NCBI GenBank assembly: GCA_964605665.1
Contig: CAZSDP010000006.1
Span: 62,001 to 126,000 of the forward strand
Reading direction: 5' to 3'
Source of the DNA: CAZSDP01 sp964605665
Lineage (GTDB): Bacteria; Planctomycetota; UBA8108; UBA1146
Length of the DNA stretch: 64,000 bases
Within the stretch, counting starts at the first letter, position 1. Each line of letters starts with the position of its first letter. The notes beneath the pieces are model-generated. The model had not been told where the DNA came from and did not search any database. It saw nothing but the letters and a program-made list of their open reading frames with translations. Shown piece by piece: positions 26,218 to 34,676 of this stretch. The position numbers and the translations under genes are program-made.

Positions 26218-27983
26218 TTCAGCTCATTTCTAGACCGTGGGCTCCTGCACCTCTCGATCGAGAAGCAGCCGCGGAACTTGCGCGTGTTCTCGAGGTGCCT
26301 TTCGCGGTGGCTGCTCTTCTCTGGCAGCGAGGACTTCGGAGCGAAGCAGAAGCCCAGTCTTTTCTTCGACCGAGTCTCCTCGACCTTCATCCCCCGGAAA
26401 CGATCCCCGATCTTCAGTGGGCGGTCGATCTGGTCTTCGAAGCGGTTCGAGAGAAACGAGAGATCTGCATTTACGGAGACTATGACGTCGATGGAATCAG
26501 TGGGACGACGATTCTGGTCGAAGCTCTGCGGGAACTCGGGGTCAAGGCTCGCACTTACATCCCGCACCGATTGAATGAAGGTTACGGGCTCAATTGTGAT
26601 GCGGTGAGACGTCTTCACGCGGAAGGTGTCCGCTTGTTGATCACGGTGGATGGTGGAGCAAACAACGTCGAGGAACTCGAGCTCGCGGTGAGTCTCGGAC
26701 TCGATGTGATCGTGACAGATCACCATCCTTACGAACGGAACACGCTGCAGGTTCCCATCGTTCACCCAGGCCGCAGTGATCAGCCCAGCCCAAGCCGGGA
26801 TCTGTGTGGGGCGGGAGTGGCCTACAAGTTTGCTTGGGCGTTGGGCAAGAGAGATGCGGGGGCAGATCGTGTGGCTCCCCGCTTTCGCTCCTTTCTCGAA
26901 GAAGCGCTCTGCTTGGCTGCGCTCGGAACTGTGGCGGATGTCGTTCCCCTCATCGGCGAAAATCGGGCCATCGTGACCCATGGGTTGAGAGCTCTTGGCC
27001 GGACCAGTCGACCGGGACTCAAAGCGCTGCTCGAAGTCTGCGCACTGACTCCTCATCGACTGGAGGCGAGTGACATCGGCTTTCGGATCGCGCCTCACAT
27101 CAATGCTGCCGGGCGGATGGGTGAGGCGGAGCAGGCTCTCGAGCTTCTCTTGACCAGAGATGAAGATCGAGGACGGATTCTCGCCTCCTCCTTGGCGAGC
27201 TTGAACCGTCGCCGTAAGGCGATCGAAACGGCGATGGTGGATGAGTGTCTCGCCGAGATCGAGGAATCTCCCGACTCCTCCCCAGGGCGCGGTCCTCGGC
27301 TTTTTGCTCGGGAGGGATGGCACTCGGGCGTGGCTGGAATTGTTGCGGCCCGACTTGTCGATCGACTCGATCGCCCGGTATTCGTGATTGCGTTAGAAGA
27401 TGAAATCGGTCGGGGGTCGGCCAGGAGCATCCCGGAGTATCCGCTCACCGACGTCTATGATGCGCTGCGGGAATGCACTCGATCGGTGGGAGGACACGCC
27501 TGTGCCGGTGGAGTGACGATCGACTCTCAGCGGCTGGAGGAGTTTCGCACGGCGTTGGAGAGCGCAAATGTGGGAAGTGGGGCAGAGACTCTCCCGCCCC
27601 GTCTCTATGACTTCGCTATCGACGGCAGCGAGGCGACTCTGGAGCTCGCTCGGGCGATCCAGATGCTCGCCCCCTTTGGAGAGGGGAACCGAGAGCCGGT
27701 GTTTCGGGTCGATCGACTCTCTCTCGACCGGTCGCCCCGGTTGGTCGGCCGTCATGAAGACCACCTGCTCTTACGGCTTCGTCACTCGGAGGGGGCCTTC
27801 GACAGTATCGGTTTTCGACAAGCGTCTCTCGCGGGTGAGTTTGCTCAGTCGAAAGGCGCGTTCAGTATCGTTTCTGAGTTGTCTGAAGATCGGTATCGAG
27901 GTGTCGCTCGACTTCGCGCGCGATTGATCGATCTCTTACGTCATCGTCCTGAACTTTCTTCGGAACCGGTGTCTGACGAGTGA
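26214..27983 (+). CDS. recJ: Single-stranded-DNA-specific exonuclease RecJ
   Basis: RecJ degrades single-stranded DNA 5' to 3' in recombination and mismatch repair. The DHH-family motifs are in order: ICIYGDYDVDG near 80, LLITVDGGANN near 135, VIVTDHHPY near 160, NAAGRMGEAEQAL near 295, and the DHHA1 motif GGHACAGGVTI near 425. The length of 589 residues is normal. The start is the GTG at 26214, which overlaps the preceding lipoprotein stop (GTGA); reading further upstream would only add residues from the other gene's frame. Coupling of recJ to an envelope lipoprotein is unusual. Confidence 0.95.
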   Translation: MIQLISRPWAPAPLDREAAAELARVLEVPFAVAALLWQRGLRSEAEAQSFLRPSLLDLHPPETIPDLQWAVDLVFEAVREKREICIYGDYDVDGISGTTILVEALRELGVKARTYIPHRLNEGYGLNCDAVRRLHAEGVRLLITVDGGANNVEELELAVSLGLDVIVTDHHPYERNTLQVPIVHPGRSDQPSPSRDLCGAGVAYKFAWALGKRDAGADRVAPRFRSFLEEALCLAALGTVADVVPLIGENRAIVTHGLRALGRTSRPGLKALLEVCALTPHRLEASDIGFRIAPHINAAGRMGEAEQALELLLTRDEDRGRILASSLASLNRRRKAIETAMVDECLAEIEESPDSSPGRGPRLFAREGWHSGVAGIVAARLVDRLDRPVFVIALEDEIGRGSARSIPEYPLTDVYDALRECTRSVGGHACAGGVTIDSQRLEEFRTALESANVGSGAETLPPRLYDFAIDGSEATLELARAIQMLAPFGEGNREPVFRVDRLSLDRSPRLVGRHEDHLLLRLRHSEGAFDSIGFRQASLAGEFAQSKGAFSIVSELSEDRYRGVARLRARLIDLLRHRPELSSEPVSDE

Positions 27984-28135
27984 CACTCCGTGTCAAAGAC
28001 GACGTTCCCTGTCTCTTGATCATCGCCAATTCCTGTCATATTCACGAGTTGTGGCATTGACCTCCCCGATTCTCAATTTCTTACAACTGACCCCTTCATC
28101 TCGACTTGCCACAGATCCGAAGAAGTCAGCGGACC

Positions 28136-28151
28136 TTGGCCCCTCGATTGC
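28136..28151 (+). promoter_or_regulatory. Possible sigma-54 promoter for pilin gene
   Basis: TTGGC (28136-28140) and TTGC (28148-28151) are separated by seven bases, the exact spacing of the -24/-12 elements of sigma-54 promoters; inner consensus bases do not match. Pilin genes are sigma-54 dependent in several bacteria, which supports but does not prove this. Transcription would start near 28163. The leader would include a stem-loop with arms CACGAC (28185-28190) and GTCGTG (28195-28200). Confidence 0.4.
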
Positions 28152-28282
28152 CTATTAGCTGGCAACAAGGGGGAGAGTCCATCCCACGACCGGTGTCGTG
28201 AGGTTGGGACGGACTGGATCGTACGTCGCGGTCTAGCCAGCTTTCCAACGTGTACGACTCCGTCCGGAGAAAGGAACTTTCG

Positions 28283-28735
28283 ATGCAAAACCGTAAGCAA
28301 CAGGGATTTACCCTGATTGAATTGATGATTGTGGTCGCGATCATCGCGATCATCTCTGCCATTGCGATTCCGAGTCTTCTCTCGGCTCGCATCTCTGGTA
28401 ATGAAGCCTCCGCGGTTTCTTCACTGCGCACTCTGACCACGGTCAGTGAGCAGTTTCGTAGTCGCTTCCAGACCTATCCCGCGGCATTGACCGACCTCTC
28501 CGACGCCACTCTGCAGCCAGCGCCCTATATCGATAGCGCCCTCGGTTCCGGAGCGAAAGCTGGCTTTACGTTCACGTACACTGGCACCGCCAACACTTGG
28601 GACTGCACCGCGAGCCCAACGAGTGTGAATGTCGGCGTGCGAAGCTTCTTCGTCGATCAGTCCGGTGTGATCCGAGTGGAGCCAGACTTTGCGACCAACG
28701 GAGCTGCGACGAATGCGAGCAACCCGATCGACTAG
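28283..28735 (+). CDS. Type IV pilin/pseudopilin-like protein, copy 1
   Basis: The 150-residue precursor starts MQNRKQQGFTLIELMIVVAI, a class III signal: prepilin peptidase should cut after Gly8, leaving methylated Phe and the conserved Glu5 of the mature protein. The long N-terminal helix (IIAIISAIAIPSLLSARISGNEASAVSSLRT) here is given in part; the globular domain ends with NVGVRSFFVDQSGVIRV and has one Cys. It could be a major pilin or a type II secretion pseudopilin of the GspG sort. AAAGGA lies seven bases upstream of the ATG. The paralog at 29109 has the same length. No other pilus genes are in the window. Confidence 0.9.
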   Translation: MQNRKQQGFTLIELMIVVAIIAIISAIAIPSLLSARISGNEASAVSSLRTLTTVSEQFRSRFQTYPAALTDLSDATLQPAPYIDSALGSGAKAGFTFTYTGTANTWDCTASPTSVNVGVRSFFVDQSGVIRVEPDFATNGAATNASNPID

Positions 28736-28759
28736 TCGGGCTGATTCGAATACGTCTTT

Positions 28760-28797
28760 CGCGGGGAGTGCGACCGGTAAAGGTCGCACTCCCCGCG
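28760..28797 (+). terminator. Strong stem-loop terminator after pilin copy 1
   Basis: The arms CGCGGGGAGTGCGACC (28760-28775) and GGTCGCACTCCCCGCG (28782-28797) pair perfectly over 16 bases around the loop GGTAAA, followed by TTCTT. It lies 25 bases after the pilin stop, so copy 1 is probably transcribed alone. Confidence 0.8.
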
Positions 28798-29108
28798 TTC
28801 TTGCTCACCACTCTCGGGGATCTTCACCTCTGACTTCTCACCGTTGAGTATCAAAGTCCGCAGATCACCTCTATCCCGCCTCACCTTGCCCGTCTGACCG
28901 AATCGATGTCGATAACACGCTGATCGACCGTTGCTGGAGAAGCAGCGGACTCATCGGATCTCGATACGATCGACATCGTCGTCTTGACTTCACGAATCTG
29001 GAGTACGTCCCGTCGACATCGGTTGTCGATATCGGACGATCAGTTCGCTCGACGCGGCTTGATCAGTACCTTCCAGTGACGGTCTTTTTCAAAGAAAGGT
29101 CTCTTCAT
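28798..29108. other. Intergenic region upstream of pilin copy 2
   Basis: No gene is visible. The region should carry a separate promoter for the second pilin, since a strong terminator closes the first. It contains a short hairpin (GTTGCT/AAGCAGC near 28931-28947). No sigma-54-like pair with correct spacing was found here, unlike upstream of copy 1. Confidence 0.4.
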
Positions 29109-29561
29109 TTGACCAACCATCAGCAAGAAGGCTTCACCCTCATCGAGTTGATGATCGTCGTTGCGATCATCGCGATCCTCTCCGCCATTGCGATTCCGAG
29201 CCTGTTATCTGCGCGGATCAACGGGAACGAGGCGTCGGCACAAGCGTCTTTGCGAACCCTCAGTTCGGTGAGTGAGCAGTATCGCATTCGTTTTCAGACC
29301 TACCCATCCGCGTTGATCGATCTCTCCGATGCGACACTGCAACCACAGCCCTACATCGATAGCACTCTCGGTGCTGGTACCAAAAGCGGCTTCACATTCA
29401 CCTATAACGGCGCTCTCAATACGTGGGATTGCACCGCGTCACCGGTCAGTGTGAATCAGGGGGTCCGCAGCTTCTTCATCGACCAGTCGGGGGTGATTCG
29501 GGTCGAAGCAGATTTTGCGACCAACGGTGCAGCGACCGCGGCGAGCACTCCGATCGACTGA
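29109..29561 (+). CDS. Type IV pilin/pseudopilin-like protein, copy 2
   Basis: The 150-residue precursor is a close paralog of the gene at 28283: class III signal QQEGFTLIELMIVVAIIA with cleavage after Gly, the same helix, the same positions in the globular domain (FRTYPSAL-type motif as FQTYPSALIDLSDATLQP) and the same ending (ATAASTPID against ATNASNPID). I place the start at the TTG at 29109, because this gives the same leader length as copy 1 and AGAAAGG lies about nine bases upstream; a GTG at 29076 would add 11 residues. Differences cluster in surface loops, as expected for two subunits with distinct partners or expression. Confidence 0.88.
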   Translation: MTNHQQEGFTLIELMIVVAIIAILSAIAIPSLLSARINGNEASAQASLRTLSSVSEQYRIRFQTYPSALIDLSDATLQPQPYIDSTLGAGTKSGFTFTYNGALNTWDCTASPVSVNQGVRSFFIDQSGVIRVEADFATNGAATAASTPID

Positions 29562-29997
29562 GATTTCTCCTATTTTCAGAGGGCCCGATCTCCGTGGTCA
29601 GTGGAAGGATCTTCAGTCTCGATGCCGCCCCGAGTCTGGCGGGGAGCGATCGGTGAGAGGCTCAACCCTTCACCTGGGGCTCCCTGGCTGGGAATTCCTC
29701 GGCGCTGTGTCGCAGTTGATCGACGAATTCCACCGTGGACCCCGCAGGGGGGGCGGGCGTATCGTCTCGATTGAGACGCGATGGCGGCAAAATCGTCACC
29801 AGAGTCTGACCCGCTCCTAAACTCCGAGCAAAGCGGATCTGAACCGCGGTTGCTGCCGTTGACAGCGGAGTTCTCCGATCTACCATCCGAGGGTCCGTAC
29901 TCAGTTGTCAACGGGGGCGTGAGATCGCTACTTCTCCCGACAAGATCCGCGTGCATGCTCCTTCGGCTTCGATTGGTTCAGTGGAAAGGGAAGCGTC
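29562..29997. other. Intergenic region with weak small ORF on minus strand
   Basis: Between pilin copy 2 and rpe I see no secure gene. On the minus strand 29662-29886 could encode 74 residues (MVDRRTPLSTAATAVQIRFA..., ending FPAREPQVKG) with protein-like composition. It has no good ribosome-binding site and no family match I recognise, so it stays unassigned. Confidence 0.3.
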
Positions 29998-30675
29998 TTG
30001 CCACTACCGGGTCGCCTTGCTCCCAGCATCCTCTCGTCAGACTTTGCTCGACTCGCCGAAGAAGTCGATCGTGTCGAAAAAGCAGGAGCCGATTGGATTC
30101 ACGTCGATGTGATGGATGGGCACTTTGTACCCAATCTCACGATCGGGGCGCCGGTGGTTCGAGCTCTCCGACCGAGGACTGCTCTTCCACTCGATGTTCA
30201 CCTCATGATTGAAGAGCCCGATCGCTACTTGGACGACTTCATCTCCGCTGGTGCGGACTGGGTCACGTTTCACATCGAGGCGGAAACCAATCCGAAACCA
30301 CTTCTCGATCGCCTGCACGATGCCGGTCGACGGGGAGGTTTGGCTCTTCGCCCCGGGACGACGGTCGAGAGTGTTCTACCCTTCGTCGCCGAATCAGACA
30401 TGATCTTGGTGATGACGGTAGAGCCTGGCTTTGGTGGTCAGTCTTTCCAAGAAGCTCCCTTGGAGAAGATCGCAGCGATCCACCAGGCGGCAGCCGCCGT
30501 CGGAAAGATGATTGAAGTCCAAGTCGATGGAGGAATCGATTTGGAGACTTTGCCACGCGCAGCAGCGGCGGGGGCGAATGTCTTTGTGGCGGGTAGCGCC
30601 ATCTATGGAGCCCCAGATGTCCCGGCACGTGTTCAGGAGTTCAAAGAGCTTCTCGCCGGATTGCCGCAGAGTTGA
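29998..30675 (+). CDS. rpe: Ribulose-phosphate 3-epimerase
   Basis: Rpe interconverts ribulose 5-phosphate and xylulose 5-phosphate in the pentose phosphate pathway. The TIM-barrel motifs are clear: APSILSSDFARL (residues 8-19), HVDVMDGHFVPNLTIG with a metal-binding His/Asp, LDVHLMIEEPD, VMTVEPGFGGQSF and VDGGI with the second catalytic Asp. The 225-residue length is typical. The start is a TTG at 29998 with AAAGGGAAG upstream. It is followed 34 bases later by accD. Confidence 0.95.
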   Translation: MPLPGRLAPSILSSDFARLAEEVDRVEKAGADWIHVDVMDGHFVPNLTIGAPVVRALRPRTALPLDVHLMIEEPDRYLDDFISAGADWVTFHIEAETNPKPLLDRLHDAGRRGGLALRPGTTVESVLPFVAESDMILVMTVEPGFGGQSFQEAPLEKIAAIHQAAAAVGKMIEVQVDGGIDLETLPRAAAAGANVFVAGSAIYGAPDVPARVQEFKELLAGLPQS

Positions 30676-30709
30676 AGAAAAAGTCGATTACCGTTTGCGC
30701 GGTGATCCT

Positions 30710-31576
30710 ATGCAGAGTGGAGTCGATGTGAACGAACCACGCCGCGAGCGAGAGGGACGCTTTCGTCGCCGTAAAGAAATGCCGAGCGGTCTTTGGTTAC
30801 GCTGCTCTGGCTGTGGGAAAATCGTCTACAAAAACTTGGTGATGGAGCGTGGAAACGTCTGTCCCGAGTGTAATTTCCACTTCGATATCACCAGTGAGGA
30901 GCGCATTAAGCTCCTCGCAGACCCCGAGACGTTTATCGAGGAATTTGCAGAACTGGTCTCGGTGGATCCCCTCGAGTTCGTGGCGCGTCGCGCTTACAAG
31001 GAGCGCCTCGAGCAAGTTCGAGCGAAGACCGGGCTTCGAGAGGCATGCGTAGTCGGGCGATGCGAAATTGGATCGACACCCGTGGTGCTCGGAGTGAGCG
31101 ATCCCCGGTTCTTGATGGGGAGCATGGGTTCAGTGGTGGGTGAGAAGATCACCCGCGGGATCGATCGAGCGAATGAGCTCGGACATCCGTTCATCTTCGT
31201 CTCTGGTTCGGGTGGTGGAGCCCGCATGGATGAAGGAATGTTTTCGCTGATGCAGATGGCGAAGACCTCGGCAGCTCTCCAGAGATTTAGCGATGCAGGC
31301 GGACTCTTCGTGTCGATTTTGACCAATCCCACGATGGGGGGGGCGATGGCGAGCTTCGCAGCTTTGGGAGATGTCACTCTCGCCGAGCCGAAAGCACTCG
31401 TGGGATTCGCCGGACCCAATGTGATCAAGCAGACGATCAAGGCAGACTTGCCCGCCGGATTCCAATCGTCGGAGTTCAACCTCGAACATGGGTTTGTCGA
31501 TCGCATCGTCGACCGACAGGATCTCAGAGAGACCTTGATTCGTTTGTTGGCTTATCTCTGTCCCCAAACAACCTGA
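30710..31576 (+). CDS. accD: Acetyl-CoA carboxylase carboxyltransferase subunit beta
   Basis: AccD pairs with AccA (at 8382) to form the carboxyltransferase half of acetyl-CoA carboxylase. The N-terminal four-Cys zinc ribbon reads CSGCGKIVYKNL...CPEC (residues 28-50). The crotonase-like core follows with FLMGSMGSVVGEKITRGID, GSGGGARMDEGM, a TNPTMGGAMASFA motif and FAGPNVIKQTI. The protein is 288 residues from the ATG at 30710; a GTG at 30728 has the better ribosome-binding site (GTGGAG, spacing five) and may be the real start. Confidence 0.95.
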   Translation: MQSGVDVNEPRREREGRFRRRKEMPSGLWLRCSGCGKIVYKNLVMERGNVCPECNFHFDITSEERIKLLADPETFIEEFAELVSVDPLEFVARRAYKERLEQVRAKTGLREACVVGRCEIGSTPVVLGVSDPRFLMGSMGSVVGEKITRGIDRANELGHPFIFVSGSGGGARMDEGMFSLMQMAKTSAALQRFSDAGGLFVSILTNPTMGGAMASFAALGDVTLAEPKALVGFAGPNVIKQTIKADLPAGFQSSEFNLEHGFVDRIVDRQDLRETLIRLLAYLCPQTT

Positions 31577-31646
31577 ATCGCAGGCGAGTGTGTCTCTTCT
31601 CAGGGATTTCGTGGAGTGAGGGGAGCGCTCCACTGACCGAGTCGAG

Positions 31647-32117
31647 GTGTTTCAGTTGGGGAGGATCGGGTCTGCAGTGGAAGTCGAGCGCCGAACTGAT
31701 CCGCTTCAGGAGACACTCTTCGGGAGTTGGTCGATCTCCACTCTCGAATCGCGCGTCGTGGTGATTGAGGAAGTACTTCAAGACCTCAGTGCCCGGTTCC
31801 AATTCTCAACTCGAGATCTCTTCGTCGGACGAATCTGTCTCGACGAAGCACTCACGAACGCATTCGAGCACGGTTGTGGAGATCTCGAGAACCCCCCAGA
31901 GCTAGAGGTGAGGACCGATCGAGGGCACTGGGTCTTTCGAGTTCGCGATCGGGGGCCGGGGTTTGACTACGAACAGGATCACCTCGACGGCGGAGACCCT
32001 TCCGCAGATCGAGGGCGCGGATTGCAGATCATCGACAGCTATTCCGATCGCTGCGTGCTCTCGGAAGGAGGCCGAGTGATCACGGTCTGGTTACGTCCTC
32101 AGAGAGACGGTGAGTGA
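31647..32117 (+). CDS. RsbW-like anti-sigma factor / serine-protein kinase
   Basis: The 156-residue protein is a stand-alone HATPase_c (GHKL) domain: N-box DEALTNAFEHG (about residues 67-77), G1 box RDRGPGFD near 100 and G2 box GRGLQIIDSYSD near 123. RsbW/SpoIIAB-type kinases bind a sigma factor or phosphorylate an anti-anti-sigma partner. No STAS partner is adjacent. The GTG start at 31647 is tentative; a GTG at 31677 is possible. Its stop overlaps the next gene, a metallo-hydrolase. Confidence 0.85.
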   Translation: MFQLGRIGSAVEVERRTDPLQETLFGSWSISTLESRVVVIEEVLQDLSARFQFSTRDLFVGRICLDEALTNAFEHGCGDLENPPELEVRTDRGHWVFRVRDRGPGFDYEQDHLDGGDPSADRGRGLQIIDSYSDRCVLSEGGRVITVWLRPQRDGE

Positions 32118-32896
32118 TGAGAGTTCTCTTGTTGGGGTCTGGGACCTCTGCGCCGGCGGCTCGCTCTGCTCCTGGTCTATACGTGACGGCAGGGGACCAG
32201 GGAGTGCTGATCGACCCTGGGCCGGGTACTGTCCATCGCTTGGGGGCCGCTGGCGTGAGCCCTTTGGAGATCGGCGACATCGCCTTGACCCACTTCCACC
32301 CCGACCATGTCTGCGATCTGGTTCCGTTTCTATTTTGTCTGCGTCATCCCCGTTTTTTGATGGAACCGGGAGGATTACCTTCCTACCCGCGATTGATCGG
32401 TCCGGAAGGGCTAGCGCAGTTCTATAGTCTTTTGAGGCAACCATTTGCGAACTGGTTGCCGGTCGCAGGAGAGGAGTTGGAGTTGATCGAAACCGATGGC
32501 TCTACCCTCGAAAGCGGCAGATTTTGCCTCCACGGCGAAAAGGTCCAGCATCTCGCCTCAAGTCTGGCCTGGAAAATCACCGACATAAGAGGGTCGACCT
32601 TTGCCTTTTCGGGAGACACGGAAATGTGTCCGGGAGTGGTTGGGGTGGCCCGCGAAGTGGATTTGCTCTTCTTGGAGTGCAGTTCACCGAAGGGTCAAGA
32701 GGTGTCTGGGCACCTCGATCCCGAGACCGCCTCCGAGGTGATGCGACAGTCCGGTGCGAAGCGCACTGTGCTTGTCCACCTGAATCCCGAGTGTGACGAA
32801 GTCGATCTCGTTGGACAACTCGACGGGGACGTGCGGGACCGAGCGGAGCTCGGTCGCGACGGAACGTGGTACGAGGTGGAATCTGCTTCCAGCTGA
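32117..32896 (+). CDS. Metallo-beta-lactamase-fold hydrolase, RNase Z-like
   Basis: The protein of 259 residues starts MRVLLLGSGTSAP, like RNase Z and related phosphodiesterases, and has the zinc motif THFHPDHVCDL (about 58-68), the FSGDTEMC Asp motif near 165 and LVHLNPE near 220. RNase Z matures tRNA 3' ends, but here the flexible arm is short and the tRNA in this window encodes its CCA, so another phosphodiester or ester substrate is possible. The ATG at 32117 overlaps the rsbW-like stop by one base (TGATG). Confidence 0.85.
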   Translation: MRVLLLGSGTSAPAARSAPGLYVTAGDQGVLIDPGPGTVHRLGAAGVSPLEIGDIALTHFHPDHVCDLVPFLFCLRHPRFLMEPGGLPSYPRLIGPEGLAQFYSLLRQPFANWLPVAGEELELIETDGSTLESGRFCLHGEKVQHLASSLAWKITDIRGSTFAFSGDTEMCPGVVGVAREVDLLFLECSSPKGQEVSGHLDPETASEVMRQSGAKRTVLVHLNPECDEVDLVGQLDGDVRDRAELGRDGTWYEVESASS

Positions 32897-32998
32897 TCCA
32901 CACTCACTTCGTTGTTCCCAAAGTTGTTCGTGTCGCGAGTCGCGGAGGAGGCGACTCGGGCCAGGGCCGGGAAGAGGGTGGAGCGGATCGCGAAGCCG

Positions 32999-33385
32999 AT
33001 GCGCAAGGGGCGACTTCTCATCATCGGGAACAACCGAGATGCAGCGTACGCGTTACGAAACGTGTTCGAAATGGAACCATATGAGCTTGAGGTGACGCTT
33101 GCTCTCGACGTGGCGAAGGGTGTGATGCGCGAAAGGCATGTCGACCTGATCGTCATCGATGCAAACTGTTGCCTCCAGGAAGAATTCGATCTGATCGATT
33201 ATCAACTCGACCATGGGTTGGAAATTCCAATGGTTCTCGTCGGAGGAGAGTCGACAGGGATTCGTCGACGAATTCGTTCGAAGAAGGGGATTCAGGTTGG
33301 ATACTGCGACGCCGACGGTTTCCGTTTGCTCGACTATGTCGGAGAGCGCCTGAAGGTCTCGGCTTCTTCGGTCGATTCCGCGTAA
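32999..33385 (+). CDS. Receiver-like domain protein, degenerate
   Basis: The 128-residue protein starts MRKGRLLIIGNNRDAAYALR and follows the receiver fold: Asp54 (LIVIDANC) could be the phosphate acceptor, but the acidic pair of the first strand is replaced by Asn-Asn-Arg-Asp, and the Lys of strand five is not obvious. It may work without phosphorylation. An in-frame ATG at 32912 would add 29 Arg-rich residues that look non-coding. It lies between the hydrolase and a diguanylate cyclase, suggesting a signalling cluster. Confidence 0.65.
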   Translation: MRKGRLLIIGNNRDAAYALRNVFEMEPYELEVTLALDVAKGVMRERHVDLIVIDANCCLQEEFDLIDYQLDHGLEIPMVLVGGESTGIRRRIRSKKGIQVGYCDADGFRLLDYVGERLKVSASSVDSA

Positions 33386-33653
33386 GTCTGTCAGGAGCTC
33401 ATCTCGATCTGGAGCGGGTCCTCGCGAAAGCCACTTTCGGAGGGGGACTCGCTCTTGTCGTGATGGAATCGATCGTCTTATTGCTCTCTTGCCCCCGGTT
33501 TTTCGTTGATTTTTCTCGGCGCAAGTGGGGTTACCCGGTGAAGAACGTCAATTTTTGCCGGTCGAGAGTGGTCGAGTCTTCGAGAGTCGTGTGGAAAGTG
33601 ATTCTGACCGGTACAATGCGCCCTCGACCACTATGGGAGGGTTCATCTCCGCA

Positions 33654-34547
33654 ATGTCCAACTATGAGTCTTTTCGGCAGCTAGAAGAACTGGGTGTTGA
33701 TCTCGTCGAGTTACTCGCCGGGGATCGTGTCATCGGTTCGAAAGAGTTCCTCGAAGTCGTGAACCGAGTGGAACGCGCAGGGGATGATCTTTACTCCGAC
33801 CTTCTCCACCTTCTGACTCACCGACGATTTCCCCCGGCCACTGCAGCGCGGCTGTGGCAAGGGATCCTCGATCACAAGGAGACGCTCACGGAGCAGCTCG
33901 GCCGAAATCCTGGAGTCAGGATTGCAGCTGCCGATTACCTGACCAACGTGGAGCCGACTCTTGAGCGGCCTCGGGTCGTCGGCTCTGTCGACTTCGATAC
34001 GGTACTCCACCACGTCGCTGTCGATGCTTTGACGGGGGTTGCCAATCGCAGGGCTGTTCTCGAGCGATACGAACGAGAGCTGAACCGCGCCAGGCGGTAT
34101 CAGAAAGAATTCACAATTCTCGTCATCGATCTCGACAGTTTCAAAGAGATCAATGACACATTTGGCCACCTGGCGGGAGACCGTGTTCTCATCGAAGTTT
34201 CTCGCCGCCTCGTCGCAACTTGTCGAGAAACAGACACCGTGGGGAGAACAGGGGGGGATGAACTTCTGATTCTCTTGCCGGAGACCAAGCGGGAAGATGC
34301 GCTCTCATTGGCGGAACGATTGCGTCGCCGAATCTCGGAAGTTCCGATCGAACTCGATGAAGAGGGGACCTCGATTGGGGTCTCCCTCTCGATTGGGATT
34401 GCAAACTTCCCCCGAGATGGGCGCGACGGCGAGCTTCTTCTCAACCAAGCAGATACGGCCCTCTATCAGAGTAAGCGCGGAGGTCGTGATTCGGTGAGCG
34501 CGCCGGGCACAACGCCCCAGAGCGAATCAGAAGCCGAGGAGAGCTGA
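33654..34547 (+). CDS. Diguanylate cyclase (GGDEF domain)
   Basis: Diguanylate cyclases make cyclic di-GMP. The C-terminal domain (about residues 125-290) has DALTGVANRRA, FTILVIDLDSFKEINDTFGH, the active loop RTGGDELLIL and IGIANFP. The inhibitory RxxD site is intact five residues before the active loop (RETD). The N-terminal 120 residues are helical without membrane segments or a known sensor. The ATG at 33654 has GGGAGG about 11 bases upstream; ATG 33633 is an alternative. A c-di-GMP enzyme close to pilin genes may be functionally related, but that is speculation. Confidence 0.92.
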   Translation: MSNYESFRQLEELGVDLVELLAGDRVIGSKEFLEVVNRVERAGDDLYSDLLHLLTHRRFPPATAARLWQGILDHKETLTEQLGRNPGVRIAAADYLTNVEPTLERPRVVGSVDFDTVLHHVAVDALTGVANRRAVLERYERELNRARRYQKEFTILVIDLDSFKEINDTFGHLAGDRVLIEVSRRLVATCRETDTVGRTGGDELLILLPETKREDALSLAERLRRRISEVPIELDEEGTSIGVSLSIGIANFPRDGRDGELLLNQADTALYQSKRGGRDSVSAPGTTPQSESEAEES

Positions 34548-34676
34548 CCAAGAGAGGGTGGCGACTTCGCTGGCTTCCAGATCGTTGTTCGGGAAGTCTG
34601 GAGACGGGGACATTCCCTCGCTAAGCTGAACGCGGCAGCGCTTGCGTCCTTCCAGGTCGTTCCGCGAAAGGTCCCC

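Noticed and set aside
26157..27323. Long minus-strand frame antisense to recJ
   Set aside because: recJ motifs are intact on the plus strand; the antisense product has no recognisable domain.
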